DNA of 42,133 nt, from positions 1-42,133 of IMG/VR virus record IMGVR_UViG_3300020456_000028. One strand, given 5' to 3'. Under the pieces are notes generated by a model. That model was not told the DNA's origin. It saw nothing but the letters and a program-made list of their open reading frames with translations, and searched no databases. The translations under genes and the position numbers were made by a program. This document shows positions 30,942 through 38,481 of this stretch, in pieces. The stretch is from a virus. Every line of letters starts with the position of its first letter. The stretch's first letter is position 1.

Positions 30942-31236
30942 CTATTTCCCCAACAATTGGGAAGCATGGGCAGAGATGCCTGAAGAATATCTTGCCACAC
31001 CATCGTGGGAAGAGTTTGAAGACTGGAAACTGCGCGGCTGGGAGATCCCTAGTTCAGTGTGTTGCATTATCCGCGCAACAAATAGCAAAGGTAAAGTAAA
31101 AGAGTACGTTTACCAAAAAGCGCATGCGGCCGAAAATCGTATCAAACAACTAATCGCTGAAGAGGCAGAGTTTACTATCTGCACTGACGATGAGTTGCGC
31201 CACATTTCACCCGTTAAATCTAATGAGCTTGATTAA
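30931..31236 (+). CDS. Conserved cyanophage protein (101 aa)
   Basis: ATG at 30931 preferred over the GTG three bases earlier. The product has LATPSWEEFEDWKLRGWEIP, SSVCCIIRATNSKGKVKEYV and a C-terminal EFTICTDDELRHI. I recognise the E-E-F-x-x-WKLxGxEIPSSV pattern from other cyanophage early regions. It looks like a small alpha/beta protein of unknown role, just upstream of the RNA polymerase gene. Confidence 0.7.
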   Translation: MSGNYFPNNWEAWAEMPEEYLATPSWEEFEDWKLRGWEIPSSVCCIIRATNSKGKVKEYVYQKAHAAENRIKQLIAEEAEFTICTDDELRHISPVKSNELD

Positions 31237-31360
31237 TCTTGAACAGTTCAATGAGTTTGCTGAGGATTATCCTGAGCTAGCTCAATGCTACTATTTCACA
31301 TACACGCCCAGCAAGTCCGTAGTTTTAGAGGAGCCTATTGCCGACACCAGCCCAGATTGA
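31223..31360 (+). CDS. Small acidic protein preceding RNA polymerase (45 aa)
   Basis: The product (MSLINLEQFNEFAEDYPELA..., ending PIADTSPD) is acidic. It overlaps the previous gene by 14 bases and runs 23 bases into the RNA polymerase gene. Repeat copy B lies within it, so part of this sequence may be kept for regulatory reasons. Confidence 0.55.
   Translation: MSLINLEQFNEFAEDYPELAQCYYFTYTPSKSVVLEEPIADTSPD
31297..31327 (+). repeat. CAAGTCCG repeat, copy B, just upstream of RNA polymerase
   Basis: CACATACAC, two bases, then CCAGCAAGTCCGTAGTTTTA, ending 11 bp before the RNA polymerase start codon. It differs at one position from copy A over the last 20 bases. Finding the same element right before the polymerase gene and before gene 30096 suggests control by a shared factor, possibly the phage polymerase itself. 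Confidence 0.5.
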
Positions 31361-33677
31361 TGAACAGATACAACTTGAGCGTGACGCAATCGCTCTTGGA
31401 TTAAAGAAACTACATAAAAACACACGCGATCTCGAAGGCAAAGCCTATGCGTCTGCTACTGTGTATGGAACTGCTTCTATCGATACCTTGCTGCCTCTTG
31501 TGGTGGCACGTATTGAAGCAACTACAACTAGGCTAAGAAAAGGTAACGCAGGTATAGCATTTAGAGAGATACAACAGTATCTTACAGATGTTGAGCCACT
31601 TGCTGCTGCAGCTATCGCTGTTAAAATTACCTTTGATAAAGTATTCTCATACAAAGAGAAAAGCAACCAAGCCACCAAAGTATGTGAGTCTATTGGACTT
31701 GCTGTTGAACAAGAGTGTCAAATGCGACACTATGAAAAACATGCACCCGGTCTACTAAAAACACTCAAAGATAACTACTGGCATCGTTCTATTGGAACAC
31801 AGCAAAAGCTAGTTGTTATCCGTACCTTGATGAATCGCTATGATGTCAAACAATGGACAACATGGGGAAGCTCTAATCGCATTAAACTTGGAGGTTGGCT
31901 ACTTGACTGCATCATGCAGAGCAGCGGCTGGTTCGCGAAGGACATGCAACAACAAGGACGTAAACGTGTCCAGTATGTTATCCCTACTCCAGAATTCCTT
32001 GAAATCAAGGACGCAGTGATGAGAGATGCTGAACTATTCAGCCCACTTGCATGGCCAATGCTTATCGAACCTAATAATTGGGATCATGATAGGCAAGGCG
32101 GATACATCCTCAATGAGGTAATGCGTGGTCATGACATGGTTAGACGCGGTAACCCCACATCTATACAGGGAGATAAACCCCTGGAGTTTCTGAACAAAAT
32201 CCAGAAGGTAGCTTACCGATTAAATCCCTTTATTGTAGGGGTAGCGGAAGAGCTAGATAGATTGGAACGAGCTGTTGGTAAGTTTCTCCCTATCATCCAT
32301 CACGAACTACCACCTAAACCTGTTGATATTGAGGAGAACAAAGAGTCTCGTCAAGTATATAGGAGAACTTGTGCTGAGGTTCATAACCTACAAGCGCAAG
32401 AGTTCAGGAAGTCATGTCGAACACGCATGACGATGGAAGCTGTTGCTAGGTTCAAGGATCGTGATAAGTTCTATATTCCGTGGTCGTTTGATTACAGAGG
32501 TAGAGCATACCCAATTCCTGCATTCCTCACACCACAAGATACAGACTTTGGAAAAAGTTTATTAACATTTGCTAAGGCGTCGTTTATGACACCTGAAGCT
32601 GAGGAGTGGTTAGCATTTCAAGTAGCCACAACATATGGTCTTGATAAAGCACCAATGGCTGAACGTTTAGAATGGGTAAAGAACAACACACACCTTATAT
32701 CTTGTGTCGCTTCTGATCCTATCTTACACATTCACGAGTGGGAAACTGCTGATGAACCTTGGCAATTTCTTGCAGCATGTGATGAATACTATCACTGTGT
32801 TCTCAAATGTGATAGACACGAAACACGTGCCATGATCGCCACAGATGCTACTTGTAGTGGTCTACAAATACTGGCAGGGTTAGCTAGGGACCGAAATACG
32901 GCTCAATTAGTCAACGTTCTGCCCTCAGATCGCCCTCAAGATGCATATAAAGTAGTTGCTGAACAAGCAAGTCCGCACTGCCCGAAGTCTATCCGTCCTT
33001 ACATGGACAGAAAAACCGTCAAAAGGGTGGTGATGACCGTACCCTACAATGCTAAACCATTTAGTAACCGTGGGTACATACGGGACGCACTCAAAGAGAA
33101 AGGTGTTGAGATTGATAAAGACGACTTGACACAGACTGTGGTCGCTGTTAGAAATGCTATGGATGAGGTTGTACCTGGTCCTATGGCTGTTATGTCTTGG
33201 ATTGAATCAGAAGTCTCTAAGGCTATTGATCGTGGCAAGACTGAACTAACATGGACAACTCCATCTGGTTTCGTGGTAACACAGAAACTGATGAAGAAGA
33301 AAACAGTCCAAGTTGAATTGCAGTTGATGGGTCGTTGCAAATTAACCGTAGCAGTCGATGACTCTGACAAGGTTGACAAGCAACACCACAAGAACGCAAC
33401 TGCACCGAATCTAATCCATTCACTCGATTCATCTCTCCTCCACTTCAGTGCACTTCGTTTTGACGCACCGATCGCTCTCATTCATGACTCTGTATTGTGT
33501 CGTGCTACTGACATGTCTCACCTCAGTGCAATTGTACGAGAGACATATATGCACCTCTTCGCAGAGCATGATTACTTGCGAGACTTCGCTGACCAAATAG
33601 AAGCGGAGACTGAACCACCGATCATTGGAGATCTGCAACCAGAATCCGTGATTGAATCCACTTATTTTTTCTGTTAA
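31338..33677 (+). CDS. T7-like single-subunit RNA polymerase
   Basis: The 779-residue enzyme (T7: 883) transcribes phage middle and late genes. Motifs: FDYRGRAYPIP (the DxxGR region), motif A TDATCSGLQ with catalytic D503, motif B RKTVKRVVMTVPYNAKPF with K562 and Y570, and motif C HDSVLC with catalytic D717. The Gly that follows the motif B Tyr in T7 is Asn here, as I recall from other cyanopodoviruses. It starts with TTG, supported by GAGGAG eight bases upstream. The stop overlaps the next start (TAATG). It should be transcribed by host polymerase from the early promoters, perhaps with feedback via repeat B. Confidence 0.97.
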   Translation: MPTPAQIDEQIQLERDAIALGLKKLHKNTRDLEGKAYASATVYGTASIDTLLPLVVARIEATTTRLRKGNAGIAFREIQQYLTDVEPLAAAAIAVKITFDKVFSYKEKSNQATKVCESIGLAVEQECQMRHYEKHAPGLLKTLKDNYWHRSIGTQQKLVVIRTLMNRYDVKQWTTWGSSNRIKLGGWLLDCIMQSSGWFAKDMQQQGRKRVQYVIPTPEFLEIKDAVMRDAELFSPLAWPMLIEPNNWDHDRQGGYILNEVMRGHDMVRRGNPTSIQGDKPLEFLNKIQKVAYRLNPFIVGVAEELDRLERAVGKFLPIIHHELPPKPVDIEENKESRQVYRRTCAEVHNLQAQEFRKSCRTRMTMEAVARFKDRDKFYIPWSFDYRGRAYPIPAFLTPQDTDFGKSLLTFAKASFMTPEAEEWLAFQVATTYGLDKAPMAERLEWVKNNTHLISCVASDPILHIHEWETADEPWQFLAACDEYYHCVLKCDRHETRAMIATDATCSGLQILAGLARDRNTAQLVNVLPSDRPQDAYKVVAEQASPHCPKSIRPYMDRKTVKRVVMTVPYNAKPFSNRGYIRDALKEKGVEIDKDDLTQTVVAVRNAMDEVVPGPMAVMSWIESEVSKAIDRGKTELTWTTPSGFVVTQKLMKKKTVQVELQLMGRCKLTVAVDDSDKVDKQHHKNATAPNLIHSLDSSLLHFSALRFDAPIALIHDSVLCRATDMSHLSAIVRETYMHLFAEHDYLRDFADQIEAETEPPIIGDLQPESVIESTYFFC
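32153..32169 (+). repeat. 17-bp exact repeat, copy 2, inside RNA polymerase gene
   Basis: CCCCACATCTATACAGG, identical to 26515-26531, followed by GAGATAA. Here it is read as codons for N-P-T-S-I-Q-G. If it is functional it could be an internal promoter serving the replication genes downstream. Confidence 0.4.
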
Positions 33678-33853
33678 TGCCTTTGCATTGGGATGATTGC
33701 GGCTTTATAGCCGACACTATTGAAGAAAACGTAAGGTATTACGGATGGGATGAGCCAGAAGAGGACAAACAGTATTGGTTGTCTCTGGCTAAAAGATTCC
33801 GTGAAAGCATGGAAACCGGCACGGTTATCCTTGACACACCTTTTTACGACTGA
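33677..33853 (+). CDS. Small acidic protein between RNA polymerase and SSB (58 aa)
   Basis: TAATG overlap with the RNA polymerase stop. The product (MPLHWDDCGFIADTIEENVR..., ending DTPFYD) is rich in Asp/Glu/Trp. No domain recognised. T7 has small host-takeover genes at this place, so a regulatory role is conceivable. Confidence 0.6.
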   Translation: MPLHWDDCGFIADTIEENVRYYGWDEPEEDKQYWLSLAKRFRESMETGTVILDTPFYD

Positions 33854-33859
33854 TTATTA

Positions 33860-34426
33860 ATGCCACGCACTATCCACAAAACTGAACAGCCTGTTATCCT
33901 CGAAGGTTATCAAGCTGTACTGAAGCCAAGCAAGTTTGGCTACTCCCTCTCTGCTATTGTTGATAGCGAGATGGTTGACGCCCTGGAGGAGGACCGTACT
34001 GAGTCTCTCGAATGGGCACAAGGTAAACTCAAGAATCCTAAGCGTTCTGTACTTAAGCCTGAACCTTGGGAAGAAGTTGCTGAAGGTCAATTTAAAGTTA
34101 AGTTCAGCTGGAATGAAGAGAACCGCCCGCCCGTCGTTGACACCGAGGGCACACCTGTCCAAGACGAGAATACGCCCATGTATTCTGGTAGCCGAGTTAA
34201 GTTGGCGTTCTATCAGAAACCGTACATCCTCAAGGATGGCGTCACTTATGGAACAAGCCTTAAACTGGTTGGTGTACAACTGGTGTCTCTCAATTCAGGA
34301 GCTGGTGTAGATACTGGCAGCATGCCCGCTGAAGATGTAGCCGCCCTGTTTGGTAAGACTGACGGCTTTAAAGCTAACGATCCGACTGTTACTGTTCTCC
34401 CTGGTTCCGACGAAGATGACTTCTGA
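33860..34426 (+). CDS. Single-stranded DNA-binding protein (T7 gp2.5-like)
   Basis: The 188-residue product lies between RNA polymerase and endonuclease, as gp2.5 does. It has an OB-fold-like body (GQFKVKFSWNEENRPPVVD, SRVKLAFYQKPYILKDG, GTSLKLVGVQLVSLN) and ends in an acidic tail with a terminal aromatic residue (PGSDEDDF). In T7 this tail contacts the polymerase and helicase and its last Phe is essential. It coats single-stranded DNA and organises the replisome. Length is near the family norm. An 11-base overlap with the next gene suggests coupling. Confidence 0.88.
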   Translation: MPRTIHKTEQPVILEGYQAVLKPSKFGYSLSAIVDSEMVDALEEDRTESLEWAQGKLKNPKRSVLKPEPWEEVAEGQFKVKFSWNEENRPPVVDTEGTPVQDENTPMYSGSRVKLAFYQKPYILKDGVTYGTSLKLVGVQLVSLNSGAGVDTGSMPAEDVAALFGKTDGFKANDPTVTVLPGSDEDDF

Positions 34427-34607
34427 TTTTCAATTTACCGTTGCAAAAGATGAGATCACTGGTATCTACAAAGGTACCCTTGATATTCAACTCCCTCCCA
34501 TTTGTGTCACCCGTTACAAGGCTGATAAGAATGACTTCAAGTACGAGATGTCTCGTGCTGTAACTGAGGTTGTGGAAGCTATTATTGAAAAGAACATGGA
34601 CGACTAA
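34416..34607 (+). CDS. Small hypothetical protein (63 aa)
   Basis: The start ATG lies within the acidic tail codons of the SSB gene. The product (MTSDFQFTVAKDEITGIYKG..., ending EAIIEKNMDD) has beta strands then a helix, acidic overall. It precedes the endonuclease with a one-base overlap. No domain recognised. Confidence 0.62.
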   Translation: MTSDFQFTVAKDEITGIYKGTLDIQLPPICVTRYKADKNDFKYEMSRAVTEVVEAIIEKNMDD

Positions 34608-34960
34608 TGGCATTCAGATCCAAGCTCGAAGAGCAGGTCGCTGATCTACTTGTAGACCTTGGTGTTAAGTATGAGTACGAGACAACTAAAGTCCGCTATA
34701 TTATTAATTACGTTTACACACCAGACTTCGTATTACCGAATGGTGTCGTATTAGAGTGTAAGGGTTATTGGGATGCTGCTGATCGACGTAAGATCAAAGC
34801 CGTAAAAGAGCTACATCCTTACATGGATCTACGCATGGTATTCCAAGCACCCTTTAATAAAATCAGCAAAAAATCTAAAACTACATACGCTAAATGGTGC
34901 GATAAGCATGACATCCCTTGGACTTCCTTCAAGGACATACCTATCGACTGGCTCCTCTGA
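34607..34960 (+). CDS. Endonuclease I / Holliday junction resolvase (T7 gp3-like)
   Basis: The 117-residue enzyme cuts branched DNA, resolving recombination intermediates and degrading host DNA. It has FRSKLEEQVADLL with the first catalytic Glu, YTPDFVLPNGVVLECKGYWD with the PD...ExK core, and DRRKIKAVKELHP. These match T7 gp3 E20, D55, E65 and K67. Length is near the T7 protein (149), missing part of the termini. It overlaps the primase-helicase by 53 bases in another frame. Confidence 0.93.
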   Translation: MAFRSKLEEQVADLLVDLGVKYEYETTKVRYIINYVYTPDFVLPNGVVLECKGYWDAADRRKIKAVKELHPYMDLRMVFQAPFNKISKKSKTTYAKWCDKHDIPWTSFKDIPIDWLL

Positions 34961-36530
34961 GTTTCTATTTCACGAGCCATGCGAAGAGTGTGGATCGTCA
35001 GATGCTAAGAGTGTCTATGATGACGGTCACACATATTGTTTTGTTTGCCATCACTATACGCACGGTGATGGTGAACCTTCTTTACACATTCACTCAAACA
35101 AGTCCGCACGTGTGAACATAACAGGCTCAGCCCAAAGGCTGCAGAAGCGTAACATCTCACAGAAAGTTTGTGAGAAGTACAAAATCTACCGTGATGGTGA
35201 CAAGCTTCGCTTTTACTATCATGACGAATCAGGCATCGTCAAAGGTGCCAAGGTAAAAACAAAGGGTAAGTCATTCTCGTATGAGGGTGAGGTGCCTGGT
35301 ACATTCTTCGGACAACATCTCTATCCTACTACTGGTAAACGTATCGTCATCTTTGAAGGCGAGATGGATGCAGCTAGTGGGTCTGAGTGTATGCCAGGGT
35401 GGCCGATGGTTTCTGTACCATCAGGTGCAGCTGGTGCAAAGAAGGCTGTACAAAAACAACTCCCATTGCTGCAAGGCTACGATGAGATTGTTCTATTTTA
35501 CGACAACGATCCTCCAGGTCGTCAGGCTGCTGAAGAGTGTGCTAGTGTACTACCACCAGGTAAGGTTAAGATTGCCCACCTGCAGGGAGAATACAAGGAC
35601 GCATCAGACGCCCTTCAAGCCAATGACTCTGACGCTGTATGCCGAGCTATCTGGGACGCCAAGCCGTTCCGCCCTGATGGCATTGTCGATGGCAAAACTC
35701 TTTTAGATTTAGTAACTACACCATCCCCTGCTGCTGATCATGACTACCCATTTCAAGGATTACAATCAAAGCTTCACGGGATCAGGTATGGAGAGCTTGT
35801 CACAATTACTGCAGGCTCTGGCATCGGAAAGTCCAGCTTCTGTCGTGAGCTTGCAACTAATCTTCTTTCAAAAGGAGAACGGGTCGGTTACTTGGCGCTT
35901 GAAGAATCCAACCGCCGTACTGCTCTAGGCTTGATCAGCTCCCACGTTGGCAAGTCCCTGCACCTAGGAGAACACACCCATGAAGAACTTACGGCGGCGT
36001 TCGACGCTACGATGGCTAATTGGAACCTCTATTTGTTTGACGGTTTCGGCTCCTACGATCCTGATGTTATTTATAATCGGATTGAGTACCTGGCATCAGG
36101 TCTCGACTGTAGAATCATTTTCTTGGATCACCTCTCCATCCTCCTTTCTGGGCTTGACGGAGACGAACGACGAATGATTGACACCACAATGACTAAGTTA
36201 AGGTCGCTCGTGGAGCGTACTGGCATAGCGTTGTTCTTGGTGTCTCACCTCAAACGTACATCATCGGATCAGAATCATGAAGAAGGAGCACGAGTCACGC
36301 TCGGACAATTGCGCGGATCTGCTGCAATCGCTCAACTCAGCGATGCGTGTATTGGACTGGAAAGAGATCAACAATCCAACAAAGCTGGAGGTTCTACGAC
36401 TGTTAGAATCCTTAAAAATCGTTATTCAGGCGAAACTGGAGTAGCCTGTGAGCTAAGCTATGATCTACCTACCTGTAAATTCTATGAAACTCAAGCTGAA
36501 CCAGAGTTCAACGCAGCAACAGACTTCTGA
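34908..36530 (+). CDS. DNA primase-helicase (T7 gp4-like)
   Basis: The 540-residue protein makes RNA primers and unwinds DNA. An N-terminal zinc site (C25, C28, C44, C47 in EPCEECGSSDAKS and YCFVCHHY) reads primer sites. The TOPRIM primase core shows IVIFEGEMDAASGSE and LFYDNDPPGRQA. The RecA-like helicase has Walker A ITAGSGIGKSSFCRE (about residue 300) and Walker B CRIIFLDHLSIL, followed by LFLVSHLKR. T7 gp4A is 566 residues. The start is the only available codon before the zinc site. It forms the replisome with the SSB and DNA polymerase. Confidence 0.96.
   Translation: MTSLGLPSRTYLSTGSSEFLFHEPCEECGSSDAKSVYDDGHTYCFVCHHYTHGDGEPSLHIHSNKSARVNITGSAQRLQKRNISQKVCEKYKIYRDGDKLRFYYHDESGIVKGAKVKTKGKSFSYEGEVPGTFFGQHLYPTTGKRIVIFEGEMDAASGSECMPGWPMVSVPSGAAGAKKAVQKQLPLLQGYDEIVLFYDNDPPGRQAAEECASVLPPGKVKIAHLQGEYKDASDALQANDSDAVCRAIWDAKPFRPDGIVDGKTLLDLVTTPSPAADHDYPFQGLQSKLHGIRYGELVTITAGSGIGKSSFCRELATNLLSKGERVGYLALEESNRRTALGLISSHVGKSLHLGEHTHEELTAAFDATMANWNLYLFDGFGSYDPDVIYNRIEYLASGLDCRIIFLDHLSILLSGLDGDERRMIDTTMTKLRSLVERTGIALFLVSHLKRTSSDQNHEEGARVTLGQLRGSAAIAQLSDACIGLERDQQSNKAGGSTTVRILKNRYSGETGVACELSYDLPTCKFYETQAEPEFNAATDF
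35085..35108 (+). repeat. CAAGTCCG repeat, copy C, inside primase-helicase gene
   Basis: CACATTCACTC-AAA-CAAGTCCGCA, 22 of 24 bases identical to copy A. It lies between the zinc-binding and primase core coding parts. A shorter match, AGCAAGTCCGCA, occurs at 32966-32977. All copies are in the 30-35 kb segment. Confidence 0.42.
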
Positions 36531-36615
36531 ACTTAAACGACCTAACCCACCTACCACCCAAGCTATTGAACGTGCACAATTTAAAGATAAAACGTTCAGA
36601 TGGAATGGGAAGTGA
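36484..36615 (+). CDS. Small basic protein bridging helicase and DNA polymerase (43 aa)
   Basis: The product (MKLKLNQSSTQQQTSELKRP..., ending FKDKTFRWNGK) is basic and polar. It starts within the last codons of the helicase gene and ends 16 bases into the exonuclease gene, filling the whole gap between them. Similar ELKRPNPPT-type peptides occur at this position in other cyanopodoviruses as I recall. Unknown function. Confidence 0.6.
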   Translation: MKLKLNQSSTQQQTSELKRPNPPTTQAIERAQFKDKTFRWNGK

Positions 36616-37130
36616 GTCTAATCTTTGACATAGAAACAAACGGATTGCTTCATGATGTTAGTACCATCCACTGCCTTGCTATCCATGATCTCTCGAATGA
36701 TCAGACGATTGCGTACAATGACACGGGGACCAGTGAGCCGATATCAAGAGGCTTGCAAAGACTACAGGACGCGGACAGGATTATTGGTCACAACATTATT
36801 GGTTACGACATACCTGTTATTCGCAAACTTTACCCTTGGTTTGGTAAGCCTGCTTATGTGGTCGATACTCTACTACTTAGCAGACTCTACCACCCCGACA
36901 TGATAAACTTGGATAAGAATCGTACCTGGGATGGTATGCCTCTCAAGTTATATGGTAAACACTCACTTGAATCTTACGGCTACAGATTAGATGAACGGAA
37001 AGGTGACTACGGTTCCACTTCTAATTGGACAGATTGGTCTCAAGAAATGGAAGATTATTGCATACAAGACGTTCACGTTACCACCAAACTATGGAAACAC
37101 TTCCAGCCCTACCTGAATGGGTCGCGCTAG
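36600..37130 (+). CDS. DNA polymerase, 3'-5' exonuclease part (separate gene)
   Basis: The 176-residue product equals the proofreading domain of T7 gp5: FDIETNG with D10 and E12, GHNIIGYD with D70, and the YxxxD motif Y153-D157 in EDYCIQDV. It ends HFQPYLNGSR at a TAG. In T7 the exonuclease and polymerase are one 704-residue chain. Here the frame closes and the polymerase continues one base back in a new frame from 37091. The two products could assemble into one enzyme. A one-base sequence error in the 37091-37130 overlap is the alternative. Confidence 0.93.
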   Translation: MEWEVSLIFDIETNGLLHDVSTIHCLAIHDLSNDQTIAYNDTGTSEPISRGLQRLQDADRIIGHNIIGYDIPVIRKLYPWFGKPAYVVDTLLLSRLYHPDMINLDKNRTWDGMPLKLYGKHSLESYGYRLDERKGDYGSTSNWTDWSQEMEDYCIQDVHVTTKLWKHFQPYLNGSR

Positions 37131-38362
37131 AACACGAAGTACAACAAATCCTTACTGATCAAGAAATTCATGGATGGGCTTTTGACGAGAACGCTGCATG
37201 GGAACTTGCATCTACTCTCAGACGAGAACTTAGAGAAACTGAAGAACTACTTCGAGACAGGCACCCTTTCGTCCGAGGATCGGAATTCACTCCTAAACGA
37301 GATAACCGCACGCAAGGATATGTCAAGGGTGCACCCTTTACTCGACTGAAAGAACTAAATACATCCTCTCGCGACCATATATCATGGATCTTGCAACAAT
37401 TCTATGGCTGGATTCCAAGCCAGAAGACGACTACTGGGAAACCTGTTATCGACGAGGTGATCTTGAAGGAGATGAACTCGGAAGTAGCGACGATGTTCCT
37501 GCGGATTTTGACGATAACGAAGATGCTTGGAATGATCAGCGAAGGCGCGAACGCCTGGCTGAAGTTGAGTACGACTGCTAAGCGTATTCATCATCATTGC
37601 AGTGTAGCAACTAACACTTTTCGTTGCGCCCACCGTAACCCAAACTTAGGGCAAGTCCCATCAGATGAAAGATTTAGAAGACTCTTTATACCAAGTCCGG
37701 GTTTACGTATGGTTGGCGCTGATCTTAGCGGCATCGAGCTTCGTATGCTCGCTCATTATCTTGCAAGGTATGACGGAGGAAGATACGCGAAACTTTTACT
37801 TGAGGATGACATCCATCAGATTAACGCCGACAAAATTGGAATCTCCAGGCGACAAGTAAAAACCGTAACCTACGCATTTTTATATGGTGCAGGTGACGAA
37901 AAAATTGGACACTCTTATGACCCACAACTTTCGACCACTGCTGCAAAAAAGAAAGGAAAAGAAATTCGTGCAGCGTATGTTGACGCGGTTGATGGATTGG
38001 ATGACCTACTCAAAGCTATTAAACAAGCTGCAGAAAGAGGGTTCATCAAGTCTATCGATGGACGAAAAGTTAACGTTGACTCGCCTCACAAAGCCCTGAA
38101 TTACTGCTTGCAGTCAGGTGCGGGTGTCATCGCAAAACGGTGGATGGTGATCAATCAAGAGACAATAAGAGAGGCACAGATATGTGCTGCTCAATTAGGA
38201 TTTATTCATGACGAGCTACAATTCGAGTGTGCCCCTGAGCACGTCGGAGACTTATCTACATCCCTGGTATATAGCGCTACAGCGGCTGGGGAATACTACA
38301 ACATGCGCATCCGCATCGACGCGGAAGCAACACACGGAAACAACTGGAGTGAGACTCACTAA
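37091..38362 (+). CDS. DNA polymerase, polymerase part (family A, T7 gp5-like)
   Basis: The 423-residue product (start METLPALPEWVALEHE) carries the family A polymerase core: motif A VGADLSGIELRMLAHYLARYD with catalytic D211, motif B RRQVKTVTYAFLYGAGDEKIG, and motif C GFIHDELQFEC with H373 and D374. Residue Tyr261 in motif B is equivalent to E. coli Pol I position 762; Tyr there, as in T7, has been associated with virulent phages. It copies the phage genome, normally with host thioredoxin for processivity in T7. I placed the start at the ATG within the end of the exonuclease gene. Stop and next start overlap (TAATG). Confidence 0.95.
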   Translation: METLPALPEWVALEHEVQQILTDQEIHGWAFDENAAWELASTLRRELRETEELLRDRHPFVRGSEFTPKRDNRTQGYVKGAPFTRLKELNTSSRDHISWILQQFYGWIPSQKTTTGKPVIDEVILKEMNSEVATMFLRILTITKMLGMISEGANAWLKLSTTAKRIHHHCSVATNTFRCAHRNPNLGQVPSDERFRRLFIPSPGLRMVGADLSGIELRMLAHYLARYDGGRYAKLLLEDDIHQINADKIGISRRQVKTVTYAFLYGAGDEKIGHSYDPQLSTTAAKKKGKEIRAAYVDAVDGLDDLLKAIKQAAERGFIKSIDGRKVNVDSPHKALNYCLQSGAGVIAKRWMVINQETIREAQICAAQLGFIHDELQFECAPEHVGDLSTSLVYSATAAGEYYNMRIRIDAEATHGNNWSETH

Positions 38363-38481
38363 TGTACAGCAAGAAAAACAAGGCTGAGATTAAATCAGTC
38401 GCAAAGAAAACCCGTCAAGGACAAGGACGCAACTCCAGACCCAAGGGTGATAAGAAAGCATACCGAGGACAAGGCAGGTGA
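38362..38481 (+). CDS. Small highly basic protein (39 aa)
   Basis: TAATG overlap with the polymerase. The product (MYSKKNKAEIKSVAKKTRQG..., ending KKAYRGQGR) has about one third Lys/Arg and no hydrophobic core, so it is probably disordered and nucleic-acid binding. The terminal YRGQG motif recurs in small phage proteins near replication genes. It overlaps the exonuclease start by 4 bases. Confidence 0.62.
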   Translation: MYSKKNKAEIKSVAKKTRQGQGRNSRPKGDKKAYRGQGR

